In this document: positions 1 through 13,502 of the stretch, in pieces
Layout: the number at the start of each line of letters is the position of its first letter
How positions within the stretch are numbered: position 1 is the stretch's first letter
NCBI GenBank assembly: GCA_902806575.1
Contig: CADCXD010000010.1
Coordinates: 620,001-684,000, forward strand
From: Jackrogersella multiformis
Taxonomy: Eukaryota; Ascomycota; Sordariomycetes; Xylariales; Hypoxylaceae
Direction of reading: 5' to 3'
Length of the DNA stretch: 64,000 nt
Translations under genes and position numbers: made by a program
Notes under the pieces: generated by a model
Database searches by the model: none
Told to the model about the DNA's origin: nothing
What the model saw: the letters and a program-made list of their open reading frames with translations, nothing else

Positions 1-3000
1 GTCCGCTTGACAAGCGCCTAGTAAGTGATGGTTGATTTTACAATAATTCGCTTCAGCGAAATCACTAACATCATCGTTTCTAGGGAACCTCGAGCAAGAC
101 TGGCATCTGTTCAACATGTGGCCTACGACTACAGGAGTGCACCGGTCACTTCGGCCACGTCCGATTACCGCTACCTGCATTTCACATAGGCTATATCAAG
201 TTTACCATAACTATCTTGCAGAACATCTGCAAAGACTGCTCGCGTGTCCTACTAACTGAAGCCGAACAGCGAATGTACCTTAAAGAGCTGAGACGACCCT
301 TCATTGATAATATGCGCCGCACTGCTATCTGCAAGAAGATCAACGAGCAGTGTAGAAAGGCGAAGAACTGCCCCTACTGCGGAGCGGTTAATGGTCAGAT
401 AAGGAAGATTGGAGCTATGAAGCTTGTTCACGACAAATTTATTGCCTATAATAAGTCCACTTCGCAAAAGAAACAACCTCCGTCTAGTAAGATTGAGTTC
501 GACAACTCATTTACGGAAGCCAGGAAGCATGTCCATGACCTTGATAAGCATCTGAGAAAGGCCTTTGAGGATCTGAATCCCCTGAGGGTTCTGAATCTGT
601 TCAAACAAATTAACCCTACGGATTGCGAGTTACTCGGGCTCGATCCTTCAGAAGGACGACCGGAAATGTTTTTGTGGCAATACCTTCCCGCCCCGCCTGT
701 GTGCATTCGACCGTCTGTTGCTCAAGAGGGTGCGAGTAATGAGGATGACCTGACAGCCCGCCTTAGTGACATAGTCTGGGCGTGTGGCCTCATCCGTTCA
801 GCCCTGGAAAAAGGCACCGCTCTCCAGACAATCATGGAGCAGTGGGAATATCTGCAACTTCAAATTGCTCTCTACGTAAACAGCGATGTTCCTGGCTTGC
901 AGAACAGCGGTGCGAGAACATCGAGAGGTGTCTGCCAACGTTTGAAAGGCAAGCAGGGGCGATTTCGTGGTAATTTATCCGGAAAGCGTGTTGACTTCTC
1001 TGGCCGAACTGTTATCTCGCCTGACCCAAATCTCGCCATCAACCAGGTTGCTGTACCGGAGCTAGTCGCCAAGAATCTCACATATCCCGAGAGAGTCCAT
1101 CGCGCAAACATTACCAAACTTAGACAATGCGTATTGAACGGTCCCTATGTACACCCAGGAGCTCAGGCGGTCCTGAAGCAGGATGGCGATCAGTCGTTTA
1201 AAATATCTCTAAGGTTTGCCGACAAGGAATCAGCCGCTCGGGATCTACGAGAAGGAGACATTGTCGAACGTCATCTCGAGGACAACGATATCGTCCTGTT
1301 CAATCGTCAGCCATCACTTCACAAGCTCAGTATCATGAGCCATTATGCTAAAATTCGACCCTGGAGAACTTTCCGTCTCAATGAATGTGTGTGCGGGCCT
1401 TACAATGCTGATTTTGACGGAGACGAGATGAATCTCCATGTGCCCCAAACAGAAGAGGCTCGTGCCGAGGCTATGACTCTCATGGGAGTCAAACATAACC
1501 TGGCAACACCAAAGAACGGAGAACCGATTATTGCGGCAACACAAGACTTTATTACTGCTGCATATCTGCTAAGCAGCAAAGACAATTTCTTTGACCGCAA
1601 GACTTTCACCTACATCGTCATGCAGATGATGGATGGTTTCACTAATATTGACCTGCCGCCCCCGGCTATCCTCGCCCCCAAGCGACTTTGGACCGGGAAA
1701 CAGATCTTTAGCATGCTTATGCGACCAAACAAGGCGTCACCAGTTAAAGTCAACCTTGATGCCAAGTGCAGAGAATACGTGGAACCGGAACCACCTGAAC
1801 CGGGCCAAAAAAGGAGAGCACCAGATATGTGTCCGAACGACGGATGGCTCGTTGTGAGAAACTCGGAAGTCATGTGCGGCAGGATGGACAAGTCCACGGT
1901 AGGGGCGGGGAAGAAAGAGTCCATATTCTATGTCATCCTGCGAGACTTCGGTCCTGATGAAGCGGTGACGGCAATGAACCGGTTGGCCAAGCTCTGCGCG
2001 CGAGTATTGACGAACCGAGGCTTCTCAATAGGCATTGGAGATGTCTTCCCCTCGGCTTCCCTCACTGAAAAGAAACAAGCACTCGTGGCTGAAGCATACA
2101 AAAAGTCAGATATCCTCATCGAGCAATTCAACACAAAGAAGCTTGAGAAAGCTGCTGGGTGTAGTATGGAGGAGACGTTGGAGAACAAGATTTCTGGTAC
2201 TCTCAGCAAAGTCCGACAGGAAGCAGGAGAGTACTGTATCCAGACACTCAGTAAAAACAATGCTCCTTGGGTCATGGCCTCGTCTGGCTCCAAGGGTTCG
2301 AATATCAATGTCGCTCAGATGGTTGCCGTCGTCGGACAGCAGATTATCGGAGGACAGCGTGTAGCTGATGGTTTCCAAGATCGTACTCTTCCGCATTTCC
2401 ATAAGAATGCCCGCCAAGCTCCCGCAAAGGGTTTCGTGCGAAACAGCTTCTATACTGGCCTACTACCAACTGAATTCTTATTCCATGCGATCTCCGGAAG
2501 AGAAGGTCTAGTCGACACAGCTGTCAAAACCGCAGAAACTGGGTATATGTCCCGTCGTTTGATGAAATCGCTAGAGGATCTCTCGACCCAATACGATGAT
2601 ACGGTTAGAACATCTGGCGGAGGAGTGGTGCAATTCCAGTTTGGCGCCGATAAGCTAGATCCTGTTGACATGGAAGGCAAGGCTGTCCCTGTCAACTTCG
2701 CGCGAACCTGGTCACACGCCGAAAACCTCACCTGGAAGAATTCCGATAGGGCATTATTGCCCTTCGAGATCCTAGAGCTTTGTGAATCCATCCTCAAAAA
2801 GGAGCGAGAACACTATCAGAGACGAGGACTGTTGCATGGGGAGCCTCTAGGATACACCGATCAGAGTGACTACGCAATTGATGAGCACGAAAGTGGTCGA
2901 AAGTTTCTCGATACCGTCTACGGGCACATGGAAGGCTTGGCAAAAAAACTAGCCAACTTCAGGGCTGCGGCAGGCCTCGATCACCTGCTTACTAAACCTG

Positions 3001-4328
3001 CTGGGTCGTTGGCAGCAATTCAAAGGAAGGAAAAGGGGACGCTCCCACGACTTGCGTCTGAGAGAGTAATGAAGGTTTCTGAACGCACAGCTAGACAATT
3101 CATTGCGCTATGTCTAGAGAAGTATTCAAAAGCGCACGTAGAACCGGGCCATGCAGTTGGAGCAGTCGGCGCACAATCAATCGGTGAACCTGGAACGCAA
3201 ATGACTCTCAAAACTTTTCATTTTGCAGGAGTTGCCGGAATGAGCATTACCCAGGGTGTACCGCGTATCAAGGAAATCATTAACGCTTCCAAATTAATCA
3301 GCACTCCAGTCATTACTTGCCCTCTGCAAAACAAGACGGAGATTGACGCCGCACGTCTCGTAAGAGCTAGAATTGAGAAGACGTACATCTCGGATATTCT
3401 TCGATTCGTTGATGACGATTGGAAATCGACCAGAGCGTTCATTACCCTTCACATCAACACCGAGACTCTAGAAGGAATGCATCTTGGCATTACTCTTGAT
3501 AATATTGCGGACACCATTGCCAAGCAGAAGAAGTTGAAGATACAGAGGACTGATATTTCAGTCTTCGAGGAAGATGCATCTATTGAAGTGACTGTGAGAC
3601 CTCCAGACACGGATCCTTCGGCAGCCAAACGAGCACCAAGGAGTAAAGCAGCACTTGCGGAGGCCATGGCCGACTTGCTGGTGAAGGTGGGCCAGCTCAA
3701 ACGTGCGCTACCGGCAATCCCAATTTCCGGGTACCCGAATGCTACTCGTGCAATTATTCAGACCGAAAACATTAAGGAAAAAAATAACGAAAAGAACTAC
3801 ACTGTCTTGGTCGAGGGTTATGGTCTGCAGCAATGTATGAACACCGAAGGGGTTATTGGTACAGCGGTGCGTACCAATAGCGTGTTGGAATGCCGCGATA
3901 TCCTCGGCATCGAGGCAGCGAGAACTACTATTGCCGCGGAAATCTCTAGTGTCATGGGAGATATGGGTATCGATCCACGACATATGGAATTGTTGGCAGA
4001 TGTTATGACGTACAAGGGCGAAATCCTAGGTATCACCCGATTCGGTCTATCTAAGATGCGGGACAGCGTGTTGCAATTGGCGTCCTTCGAGAAGACGGCG
4101 GATCACCTTTTCGACGCAGCAGCTGGGATGAAAGCAGATCGCATCGAGGGCGTGAGTGAAAAGATCATCATGGGACAGACCATGTCGCTCGGCACTGGCG
4201 CATTCCAGATGGTACGCTACCTAGGCCACAAAGACGAGCACTTCAAGAAGTTACCCACCGTGTTCGAAAGTGCTTGGGCAGAGGAGCATGAGGATTTTCA
4301 TAAGGCGAGGCGGAACAAGGCGTATTAA
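1..4328 (+). CDS. RPC1: RNA polymerase III largest subunit RPC1/RPO31 (5' end cut by window)
   Basis: This is the catalytic largest subunit of nuclear RNA polymerase III, which transcribes tRNA and 5S rRNA genes. Two exons are visible. The end of one lies at 1-20 (reading PLDKRL), followed by an intron at 21-83 (GTAAGT donor, CACTAAC branch, TTTCTAG acceptor). The last exon runs 84-4328 and ends in TAA, giving 1414 codons. After the junction it reads GTSSKTGICSTCG, the clamp zinc site (CxxC...CTGHFGH), followed by ICKDC and CPYCG. The absolutely conserved metal-binding loop NADFDGDEMN is at 1404-1433. The bridge helix and trigger loop (GAVGAQSIGEPGTQM, then LKTFHFAGVAG) lie around 3150-3240. 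Only some tens of N-terminal residues are missing. No frameshift or internal stop is seen. The pol III assignment rather than pol I or II rests on overall length and these flanking motifs. Confidence 0.96.
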
Positions 4329-4700
4329 AATTCACATATTGTCAGGCGTTTGGAACGGCGCAAGCTAGCATGGATAAGGTGATGGTTCTAATCTGCTTCC
4401 ATTCGCACTTGAACGTGCGTTTCTGTACATATAGCTAGTCGGCAACAACAGGATGAGGTACAATAGCATGATATCTGTGGTCTCCCTAATGTTTCTATTA
4501 CCAATTCAATAAGAAGAAGTTATACAGTTTGTCTATTGCTTGTCGTGATAATAGACTTCGCATGGGAGGGTACATTTCATATTCAGAAGATGTTCATTTT
4601 GGAAGGGGGTTAAAGGGGTTAAGTGATTGTTGTGATGTGCCTGTTTGTTACTACGAGCTATGCCCCGTCGAGGTAGCGAACTTAACAATTACTTAACTAC

Positions 4701-4840
4701 CCTAGGTACCTAGAAAGGCAGGTACCTAGGTAGCTATCATGTAGAAATAGTATGATGTTTTCATCTCAACGCGTTGATTCTAGATATGGAAGATCTGTCT
4801 GATCATCAGCCTACATACCTAGGTACCTAAGAGGTAGGTA
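4701..4840. repeat. AvrII-palindrome motif cluster
   Basis: Three close copies of the ACCTAGGT family: CCTAGGTACCTAG at 4701-4713, GGTACCTAGGTAG at 4721-4733 and TACCTAGGTACC at 4817-4828, the last followed by AGGTAGGTA. They lie about 0.4 kb downstream of the RPC1 stop. This is the first of many such clusters in the window's non-coding DNA. Confidence 0.75.
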
Positions 4841-7800
4841 TCTTTCATCTCGAGCTAGCTCCATAAGCTCCATCGTAGGCCTGGCGCCTTCATACATCCG
4901 TTCTGGTCAATGAAGCATGTTCAAGGGCTTGGTCCGGATCAACTTGCTGGTCGAGATACCTATATCTGCGTAGTGCTCAACCAAGGGTGGCTTGCTGTTT
5001 GCCCTCTTTAAGGTATTTTGGCATGGATCGATTCTGTCAAAGGGCGTGTGTCCTAGATATAGGTAGGTAGTCGACCTAACTGAGGTACATGAGAGGGCTG
5101 CTTTCTCTCGACGAGTGTTGGGTCGTGTGTTGGCTGGTGTGCTTCGTGAGAATCTTGTGTGATATGCATATCATACAGGAGGAGGCGATGGACCAGATTG
5201 GATCATCAATGTTCCGTTTTCGTCATGTGAGAGTCCCGAGTGATCGATACGGTTCTGCGAGTAGTGGTGTATTTAGGTCAGTGGACTAAAAAGGGGGTCG
5301 GTTCGAGTTAGCCTGTATCACCGTTATGATCCGCAAGAGCCTGTGCTACCAAGAGAGATGTAGATAAATTCCGAGGTCAGAGTCGTGGACCGAATCAAAC
5401 GCTAGGGATCTAACCCAATCAACTGATTACTCTTGTCTGGCTTCGAGATATGATACCCTCCTCATCCCTTTGATGAGAGTTGAGGCTGGTGAGGCTTGCT
5501 GCACCAGAGAATGATCCGCATATCCAGCTCCCTCGGGGTAGTACCGATGGTCAGACGCCCTCTGCGATTCGTGAAATTTAATCCTGGAGATCTTATCCAT
5601 ACTTCGTCTCTTGCCATCATATCGGATCCATCGTAAATACTTCGATCAACGTAGGTCCAAGTATAGTCTTCGGTATGTAGCTCTCGGCACAGTCCATATT
5701 CGATCGATATATGTCCATCCAACCAACCATCTATCCCCCCTCCTTCTTCCCAACTCTTACTACTATACCAATACGCCTTACTGTCCGTCTCGATAGGTCA
5801 CATAAAATCGACCGTCTGTGGCTCATTAAAGTCGGTGATCTGTTGCCCTTTTTCGATCATGCTACCCTCCAAATGGGGTAGCCCCCTTTCCCACCTTCCC
5901 CTTTTTCACTTTTTCTCAGCTCTGTCTTGCCATCTAGAATCCTTCGGCAGTTGGGATATAGTCCTTTTATGTCTCCAAACATATATTACAGACTGCACGG
6001 TACCTTATTTCCTCGGAGTTCGGAACGGGGTTGTTGTGAGGCTCTCTCCTGTACCACGTATATGTATATTCAGGGGTATCGCCGAAAATTTCCTGGTATG
6101 CTCGAGTTGATTCGTACAGTCAACTGAAGTCGATATTCAACAGGAAAGTTCCAGCGGATAGGATGCCATTCTATATACGAGTGCTGTTTGTTTGGCTACG
6201 GATGATCACTTATTCCCGTGTTATGATAACTCGTATACTAGTTGGACAAAAACGGGCGGTCATGTCGCCTTCCGCAGCATATGTGAATTCTTTTTACACA
6301 GCAGATAGTAGAATCATAAATCACATATGATCAAAGCGGTGTCTCGGTGCCGATAGGCAGAAATTCAAGGACCTGTCGTCCCTTGAATGGGGTATGATTT
6401 TCCCCTGTTGCGTACGCCAACTTGTATTCACCGGCATTTACGCTGCAGAAACCTTGCATACTAGAAACTCATACGTCAACGGCGTATAAAATCTCCTAAA
6501 TGACATTGCTTTGAGCCTATAGAATATTTACAGGCCGGAGGGCTTGCGAGTCCTGGTGGAACTACTTCATCCAAACAAATTCCATCCCTTCGAAAATCTT
6601 TATACAAGGGATATCATAGGTATATGTTGGCTTAGCTACCTAGGTATGGTTACGCGTATGTCTGATATACCTAATGAAGTGTGTGATTGCGTACAGCATA
6701 TGCTGTTGTTTCAAGTTGCTACTTGTACGCCTTCTCGTATGCTATGACTGGTCAACGATGAAGACTAACTGTCATTGTCATTCGTAGCAGACCATAACGC
6801 GGGGTTCTATCATTAATACATTCTTATGTAATTATTATGCTTTTTAAAGGTCCTAAAATGTTATATATTTCTATCGCATCGTATCAGCAAGTCCTATGGC
6901 GGAGTAGACTTGAATTCTCGGCACTCCTACGTGACTAAACACTACAATCAGGAACAACGATACGAACCCGCTGGAACTTCTGACTTCTAAATTTTACGCT
7001 ACGGCTCTATGATGCTCTCGGGACCGATGTCAGCACACCCCTACCTAGGAATCTAACGCGAAACCCTTCTGACTCAGAACGATAAGTCGGGCATTTAGGA
7101 TACGACACCCGTGTGGACTGTGCACTCATGGTGCTTATGTGAGGCGCCTATTTCACCCAAAACCCGGGAACGGGTTGGGCTTTTACACGCCACGGCTAGA
7201 TATAGGGTGGCAGGCGAGATCAGAACGCCACACTCGGTGATACGTAAGCCTAGGAGTTTCCTAGCGGCGCCACGCACGTAAGGGCATCAGAACACTCGCT
7301 GAGTGGTCAAGAATACGCTTCACCGCCCATCTCCAGCTACATACCTAGGTATATACTAAAACCATCGAGATATCGATCGGTGAATCGGTGACTTATCTTC
7401 ACGACCGGAGATAGTGAGTACCGATGCCTATACTCATGCTTCTAAATCTTACGTAAGTTAGTAATATCACTGTTATGAAGGTCTATAATTCTTAAATTCT
7501 GAAGTCTGATTGGGTTCTAGCATACATGGCCATTGTTCCAGGCCTTGCAGTCATCCATACGATGCTAATATCAGCCACATAATCCCGCAGGAAAGCAATA
7601 TCTTGCTTACGTAGTATCTTCAGTTTTATATCCTGAAAAACTCCGAATATTCAATAGATAGGTAACTAGCACCTGTTAGGAATGAGTTATTTAGCTATGT
7701 TAACCACGTCAACAAGAGACTTCGGGGCCGACCAGACAGTCCCTCTCATGGAAAAACATATTGAAACGAAGGACTCAAGACACATTCGGGGGAGACTACC

Positions 7801-9170
7801 TCCGTCCCCTCCGATGATGATAATGGCCGTCATCATCTATCCCCCTTGGTGCCAAATATCATCGAAGGTGTCTAAGGGACATGGGTTCTCCCACCTTCAT
7901 AGGCTATCTCAATGGTCAAGTTGCCCATCGTTGAAATGGTAACTGGATCTATCCCGGTGAGACCTACTTGTACTTCGCCGGAATGGTGTTCGGTCCTGAT
8001 TCTGAAATACTGGAAAAAGTTGGGGGTCCGAGCTGGGCCATCCGTCTTAACCGGAATCCGGGAAGAGGACATAGAACGCGGCGAGAATCATAGGTGTGCC
8101 GATCTCTAGATTACGTGTCAAAGAATTTAGAGTGGATGTATCTAAAGAGATAAAAGAAGCTGCACTGAAGCGGGCATATCTTGAAACGTGAGTGCTCATA
8201 TCCCGAAGGATCTCTTCCCGCACTACCAAAGTAGGAGGATTCTAAGATCCTGGAGGCGATCACGAAGTTCTAGGCATCCTCACCACGCTATAATCAAGCT
8301 GCTTATGGATTGCAATGACCACCATCATAGGTAACCTTCTTCTCAGCCCTGCAGATCGTCTTATGTAAACGAGAACCAGCTCTGTTCGCCTTGCGCAGTA
8401 TCGGCTGGTACACAATCCATTGAGCGAATTCCCATGGCCAATCGAACAATCGAACCGAAATAGAAGCACGACTATCACCCTAGATATCGTTATACATACC
8501 TAGGCACTAACCTAAAGGTAACTACCACGATTGGGGGCTAGATTGATGCTATCGAATGCTAACTCACGTCAACATCCAACCGACTTACAGCGTATTTGGG
8601 GAGACTAACTTCTGACTAGTCTGACACGAAGCTCAGGAACAATATGTGGTTGGATACAAGTCGGCGATACTCGTCTTCCGAGCTTGAAAAGATGGAATAT
8701 GTTCTTGGCATGACACGCTTGCAGGAATACAATGCCGCACGATCATATCAGTCAGTAGTATGGCTGGCCGCATCACTTCACCTGTTTCGGGTTGTAAAAC
8801 CCGAAGCGGCATCGAGTACTCAACCTGTGGGATGGAAAATTATCGTTGGATACTGTCAGCTCTCTTTATTGCCATATTCTACCAACGCACAGCATGACCA
8901 CCGATGTTCGCAAGGTACCCTCCATAACCTCGCACAGAGTACCGAGTGTCATCAGCTTTACGAAGCCAGCAATTCTTCGGGACCGGAGGCACAGCATTGC
9001 GGTCCGTTACAACTCGGCATCTCGTTGGAAATAAGACGAGCTAAGGAATTATCGGATCGAGTCGCACCGCATCTGCACGAAATGCGGCGCCGACAGCTAA
9101 TCCGTAATGCCGAAAGAGCATCGTTTCTCGCCCTCACATACTGAATTCGTCAGAACGGCGATCACTGTTA

Positions 9171-9191
9171 TGTCACAGAAGTTCTGTGACA
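9171..9191. repeat. Near-perfect 21-bp inverted repeat
   Basis: Arms TGTCACAGAA and TTCTGTGACA are exact reverse complements around a single central G. The octamer CAGAACGG occurs on both sides (9151-9158 and 9190-9197). No gene overlaps it. It could be a dimeric protein-binding site or a transposon footprint, but nothing nearby decides which. Confidence 0.8.
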
Positions 9192-9892
9192 GAACGGTTG
9201 CGCACAGTCCCCCTTGCTTTTTGCTCTTCAGTCTAGCCTGTCGGGAGGGGAGGTGGCCGCAGAAAGAGGTGAGGATTCTATCCAGGCATTTGATTCTTAT
9301 TCCTGTCTGGCTCCCTACAGACGCCACCGTAATTTCTGGCAAAAAAAGGTACTGTGGTGCAACGCGTCTAGTCCTCATTGTTGTGGTGCCACTTAGTGTC
9401 TGCGTGGTACTACAGAATATACCAAGAGCTCCAGATCCGAGGTTCTCGAATCACTATTACTCCTGAGTATTAGATTACTCGATATTGCAGCGGCCGACCA
9501 GTCTAGTATCCCGTATACGAGCTATTGGAAATCCATCGAGAGTCACGCGATCAAGCTCTCGTGTCTGCTGGCTTGTTACAATACGCCGACATCACGGCGA
9601 CGACTGCGGGACGGGAGAGTGCCGATCCTCTAACTCCCCATGGCCAAAGGGATGAAATATTCGTGGGGGAAATTGCGGTTGTGGCTGCGGCGTTGAGATC
9701 CCGACGCCTCATGTATACTAACCTGACTAGGTAGGGCACGCCATTATCCTGAACATGAGAGCGGCTAGATCTCGCGCTATGTCGGCAGAAAAAGAACCCT
9801 TGAGCCATATGGCGCTAAACTTGAGACATTAATGAAATGCATTCGCGGGAGCGGCTAGTAAGTACGCTACCGCCTCCGGAGATAATGTTGAC

Positions 9893-9923
<31 letters not shown>
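9893..9923. repeat. (TCTG)n microsatellite
   Basis: About 7.75 uninterrupted TCTG units in gene-free DNA. Replication slippage is sufficient explanation. Confidence 0.95.
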
Positions 9924-12900
9924 CCTTCATTCTCTCGTTCGGGTCGTATAAAGACGGGACATCCCACATACTAGATTAAACAAGTGTAATATCGATCTGC
10001 GGGTAAGGCCTCGGTCGCCGTCTTGTGGTGAGTACTACACGCCTCTCGGGTCTTGGCTCCGGAGATCAGCACGGAGTTTGGGCTGCAAGATTGACATATC
10101 AGCCGGCCGCCGGTTGCTGATCGAACGAGATACAGAGATTTATACATGATGAAAGGTAGCCAAGCACGTCACGACGCATATATGCAAGAGCCTTCTTCTG
10201 TTGGAGATATATGCAGTAAATGCTGAGCCGGCAAAGAACGCATGAACGAGATACCTACGCTCAGCTCGCGTCCTGCTGTGCGGGAAGGGCTCCTCAGACC
10301 TCTGCATGAGAAAGGAACTAGGTTGTATCGCCATGTTAACTTCACGCAAATCTAAATCTACGAGGCTGTATTGACACGAGCGCCCAGCCAAGGGGTCCCT
10401 ATAGAGTTATGCGGGAAGGAATTAAAGTCTAAAACAAGGTGTCAGTATTGTTGCAATTTAGCGGCAACTAATCAAAAGAGCCAGGTGGCACTATTAGAGC
10501 AGGCATAAACCTACGACGAAGCACTAATGCGAGAGCTGAATGGATATTTCCCGAGGCCAAGAGCATGCATTACTTGAATTAACTTGTCTGTACCACTTGA
10601 GGAGTGCCCGTGAGACGCGAAGATTTCACAAGACTGATGTGAGTGGTGAAGAGGAGAGAGGTGAGATAAAAAGGAGCAGCCCTAACATCCTCTAGGGTAG
10701 TAATACCTACCTAGGCACACAACTAAGAATAGACTCAAAATGTAGGATTCTTTACCATAAAAGAGTACCGACGAGAAGGAATCCTACGTAAACATGATGC
10801 GACTTAACGACCCGATGGCCTGGTTGCGCTGTCTTCTACTAAGACTAGACCGCGACTTAGAAGTGACCTGGGTTTCCTAATTAGGTAAATTCCTTCAGAT
10901 CGCCCGGTGTGTTGGGTCTATGTACTCGTATCCTTATTTGACCATTTAATTTTTATATTATGGTAGAGATGATTGTCTGACTTCTATAGTAGTAGGGTTT
11001 CTTCCCATTTGCTGGAAAGAAACCATTGTTGGGAATTATCGACGTCGATCAGGGGTTGAGTTAGCAAACACAACACTACCTCTTCTAACCGCATCATATC
11101 TACCAATTCTATTAAGCTTCTTCGAGAAGTTAGACTCAGTTCGCCGTTGAGTGAGTCTAATACTAGTGACATTGAGATGTATTGAAGTATAAATAGTGCA
11201 CGGGTTGGAACATCTGTCAGTCAGCAAGACGTTGCGCAGACTACAGACTGTGTACTTACAGGTTCGAACCAGGACTAGCAACCAACATGTTGAGCCGTGC
11301 GTTTCCTACACATTTCCCACCTACACGTACACACAGACATCGGGTCCTAATCAAACTCAGAGTGAGAAACGAAATCGTTGCGACTTTATGATTCGAGCAG
11401 AAAGGATTACTTGCATGTGCTTGATAACGTCGAGAAGAAACCTTAGTAACCTCCAATCTTACGTACCTCTGCAACGGCCCCTTAGATAGCTAGTGATGTC
11501 TGAGACCTGACTTAAGTCTATTTCATAAAGGCGAGAAGCGAGAAGCGAGATTCTAAGCGAATGTGAATAAGAAAAAGTCCTGGATAAACTTTAAGATTTC
11601 CCGAACCGCAGCCATGATTCTCTAGTTCCTCAATACCTGGAGGGCTGATGCATGATAGAGGCGCAGAATAGGACGCAGCTGGTCACTGGTGGGTGCCACT
11701 GGTTGCCCTACATACGCGTTCATATTGCTCATTAATAAGCCGGAGTTAAGAGTTGCGTCTTATTTCCCGTTATTATTTACTCGTTTCGTTATGAGGAGAC
11801 TGTTGTTTCTATGCACTAGGATCAAGAGAGAACATTTTAAGGATGAGTTCGTCGCTCGAATCCTTCTCTTCGTGATAACGTTTATTTCAGAGTGAGATTA
11901 TAGCAGGCAGAGAGAAGAAGCTAGGAACCGCTAACAGAAAAGAATATGGAAAAATAAGGATAAGCTGAGCTGTTCGCTACCACCACCCCGTAGGGTTTCA
12001 TTGGCCCATTGGGTACTTCGTCGGCCCTAGACACGCAGATCTCGCTGCAAGTCTCGGTACTAAGAAACCCTGCACCACGAGTTTGATCTTACCTCCAACC
12101 CTCCTTCGTAGGCTAACCTTGACCAACCTTGACCACTATCAGCACAATCTTTCCCGACTCATCAAGCCTCGAACGGCCCTCAACCACTACCATCGCTATC
12201 TCACACACAGGAAGAACGCCATGGGTCTTTTTCTGTCCATATTCGCTTACTCGCCTACTCGCCTTCGCGTCTTTAACCTTTGGATGACAGCGATGGAATA
12301 GGCCCCTGGCGCCATCGTGCCTTCATCCTACCGCTGTCAACTAGATCGCCACGAGTTCGACTCCTTGAAAAGACGCCCAGGAAGACCCAAGAGGTAAACC
12401 GACTCGAATCGAAAACCCCTGAACCAACCAATGGCTTTAGACCTTGATGTCCCTATCAAGATGATTCTTCATCGAGAGTAGTACCATACACCCATGCCTA
12501 CGCTCTGCTGCTCAGGTCGGTATACTTGTAAAAGCACGTAATGTATGAATCGGTCGAAGCTTTGGCTAGTGCCGCAGGATATCGTCTACAGTGTTTCTAT
12601 CCCGGCCCATTCTTGGTTGGTTTCCGCCTCCCTGGGAGAGATCGGGTTACAACGCCCCAATAAGCCCATGCAAACTCAGAGACTCGCATTAGGCTAGGAA
12701 AAGCAGTATTTTCTTTTGATATGCCTACGTATTAGTCAACGCTTCAAGATTCGTCTCGCTGCCTCCTGAAGGATGTCTGTGTTTCTTCTCTCACACATCA
12801 TCGTTATATTGCCCCGCCAATCCAGGGACAGGGGCCCTAACGATCGAAGCCGTACCTGGTCAAGTATTTGATGGCGGCTGAGAATGTCTAGGCTAGGCCG

Positions 12901-13374
12901 GCCGGGCAATTTGTTGTGTCCCACGGCCCCCCCATGTCTGAGAGATACTTCCCTAGTTACATTTACCGTAATCATCCTTGTTTCCGAGTGGCAGGGACTG
13001 TGCTGGCTGGCTGAGAGGATGATAGATGCACCGCCTTGGTCCACATACACTTTGTACTTGTCCACATGGGTAAGCTCTTGTACCCTTCAACTTGCTGATG
13101 GTCCCGAGTTGAATAACCTTCTCTTTCATATTTAGAAAGCCGTAAACCCGGAGAAGGTCTGATGCATGCACTTTCGATGTTTCCCCTGTGTACATGTATC
13201 TGATAATGCACATTGTTAGAATTCAGTTGTCCTCCTCCTAACATAACCAACCCTACCTCTCCTCCCCTGCCTTCTCTCAGGCCCAGCATTAATATCCAAT
13301 ATCTCGTGCCTGGCGCCCTTTAGATCTCACTCACCCCTAGTATAGACATATTTCCCGTTTCCATTCCTCTTCAA

Positions 13375-13396
13375 CCACGAAGCTGTTCCTTCGTGG
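13375..13396. promoter_or_regulatory. Inverted repeat in the 5' region of the Cmr1-type gene
   Basis: CCACGAAG and CTTCGTGG form 8-bp arms around a 6-nt spacer. The element ends about 107 bp before the ATG at 13503, so it lies in the promoter or 5' UTR. It could be a dimeric activator site or an RNA hairpin. The function is inferred from position only. Confidence 0.35.
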
Positions 13397-13502
13397 AAAG
13401 TCTTGGATGTTTGAAGTTTGCTACGAATACCCAATTCACTTTTGATATGAGCGAGAACATAGCCAGATACCACGTTGATTCCACCTAATCCAAGTTGTCA
13501 AG

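Larger units (their letters stand above)
4329..13502. other. Gene-free region between RPC1 and the Cmr1-type regulator
   Basis: No open frame here has a recognisable domain, codon bias or plausible splice pattern. The longest frame (8644-9144, + strand, 166 codons) has low-complexity composition and no motif that I recognise. The stretch holds copies of the AvrII palindrome (for example near 4701-4730, 4815-4840, 6647, 7343, 8498 and 10706), a 21-bp near-palindrome at 9171-9191 and a TCTG microsatellite at 9893-9923. It could be decayed transposon sequence, but I see no terminal repeats or transposase remnants that would prove it. Confidence 0.6.

Noticed and set aside
8644..9144. 166-codon plus-strand frame in the gene desert
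   Set aside because: The longest frame in that stretch, but it has no domain, no clear start context and overlapping frames of similar length; chance is sufficient.
11262..11280. GGTTCGAACC, resembling a pol III B box
   Set aside because: It lacks the required spacing (GGTTCGANTCC), and no A box or cloverleaf surrounds it.
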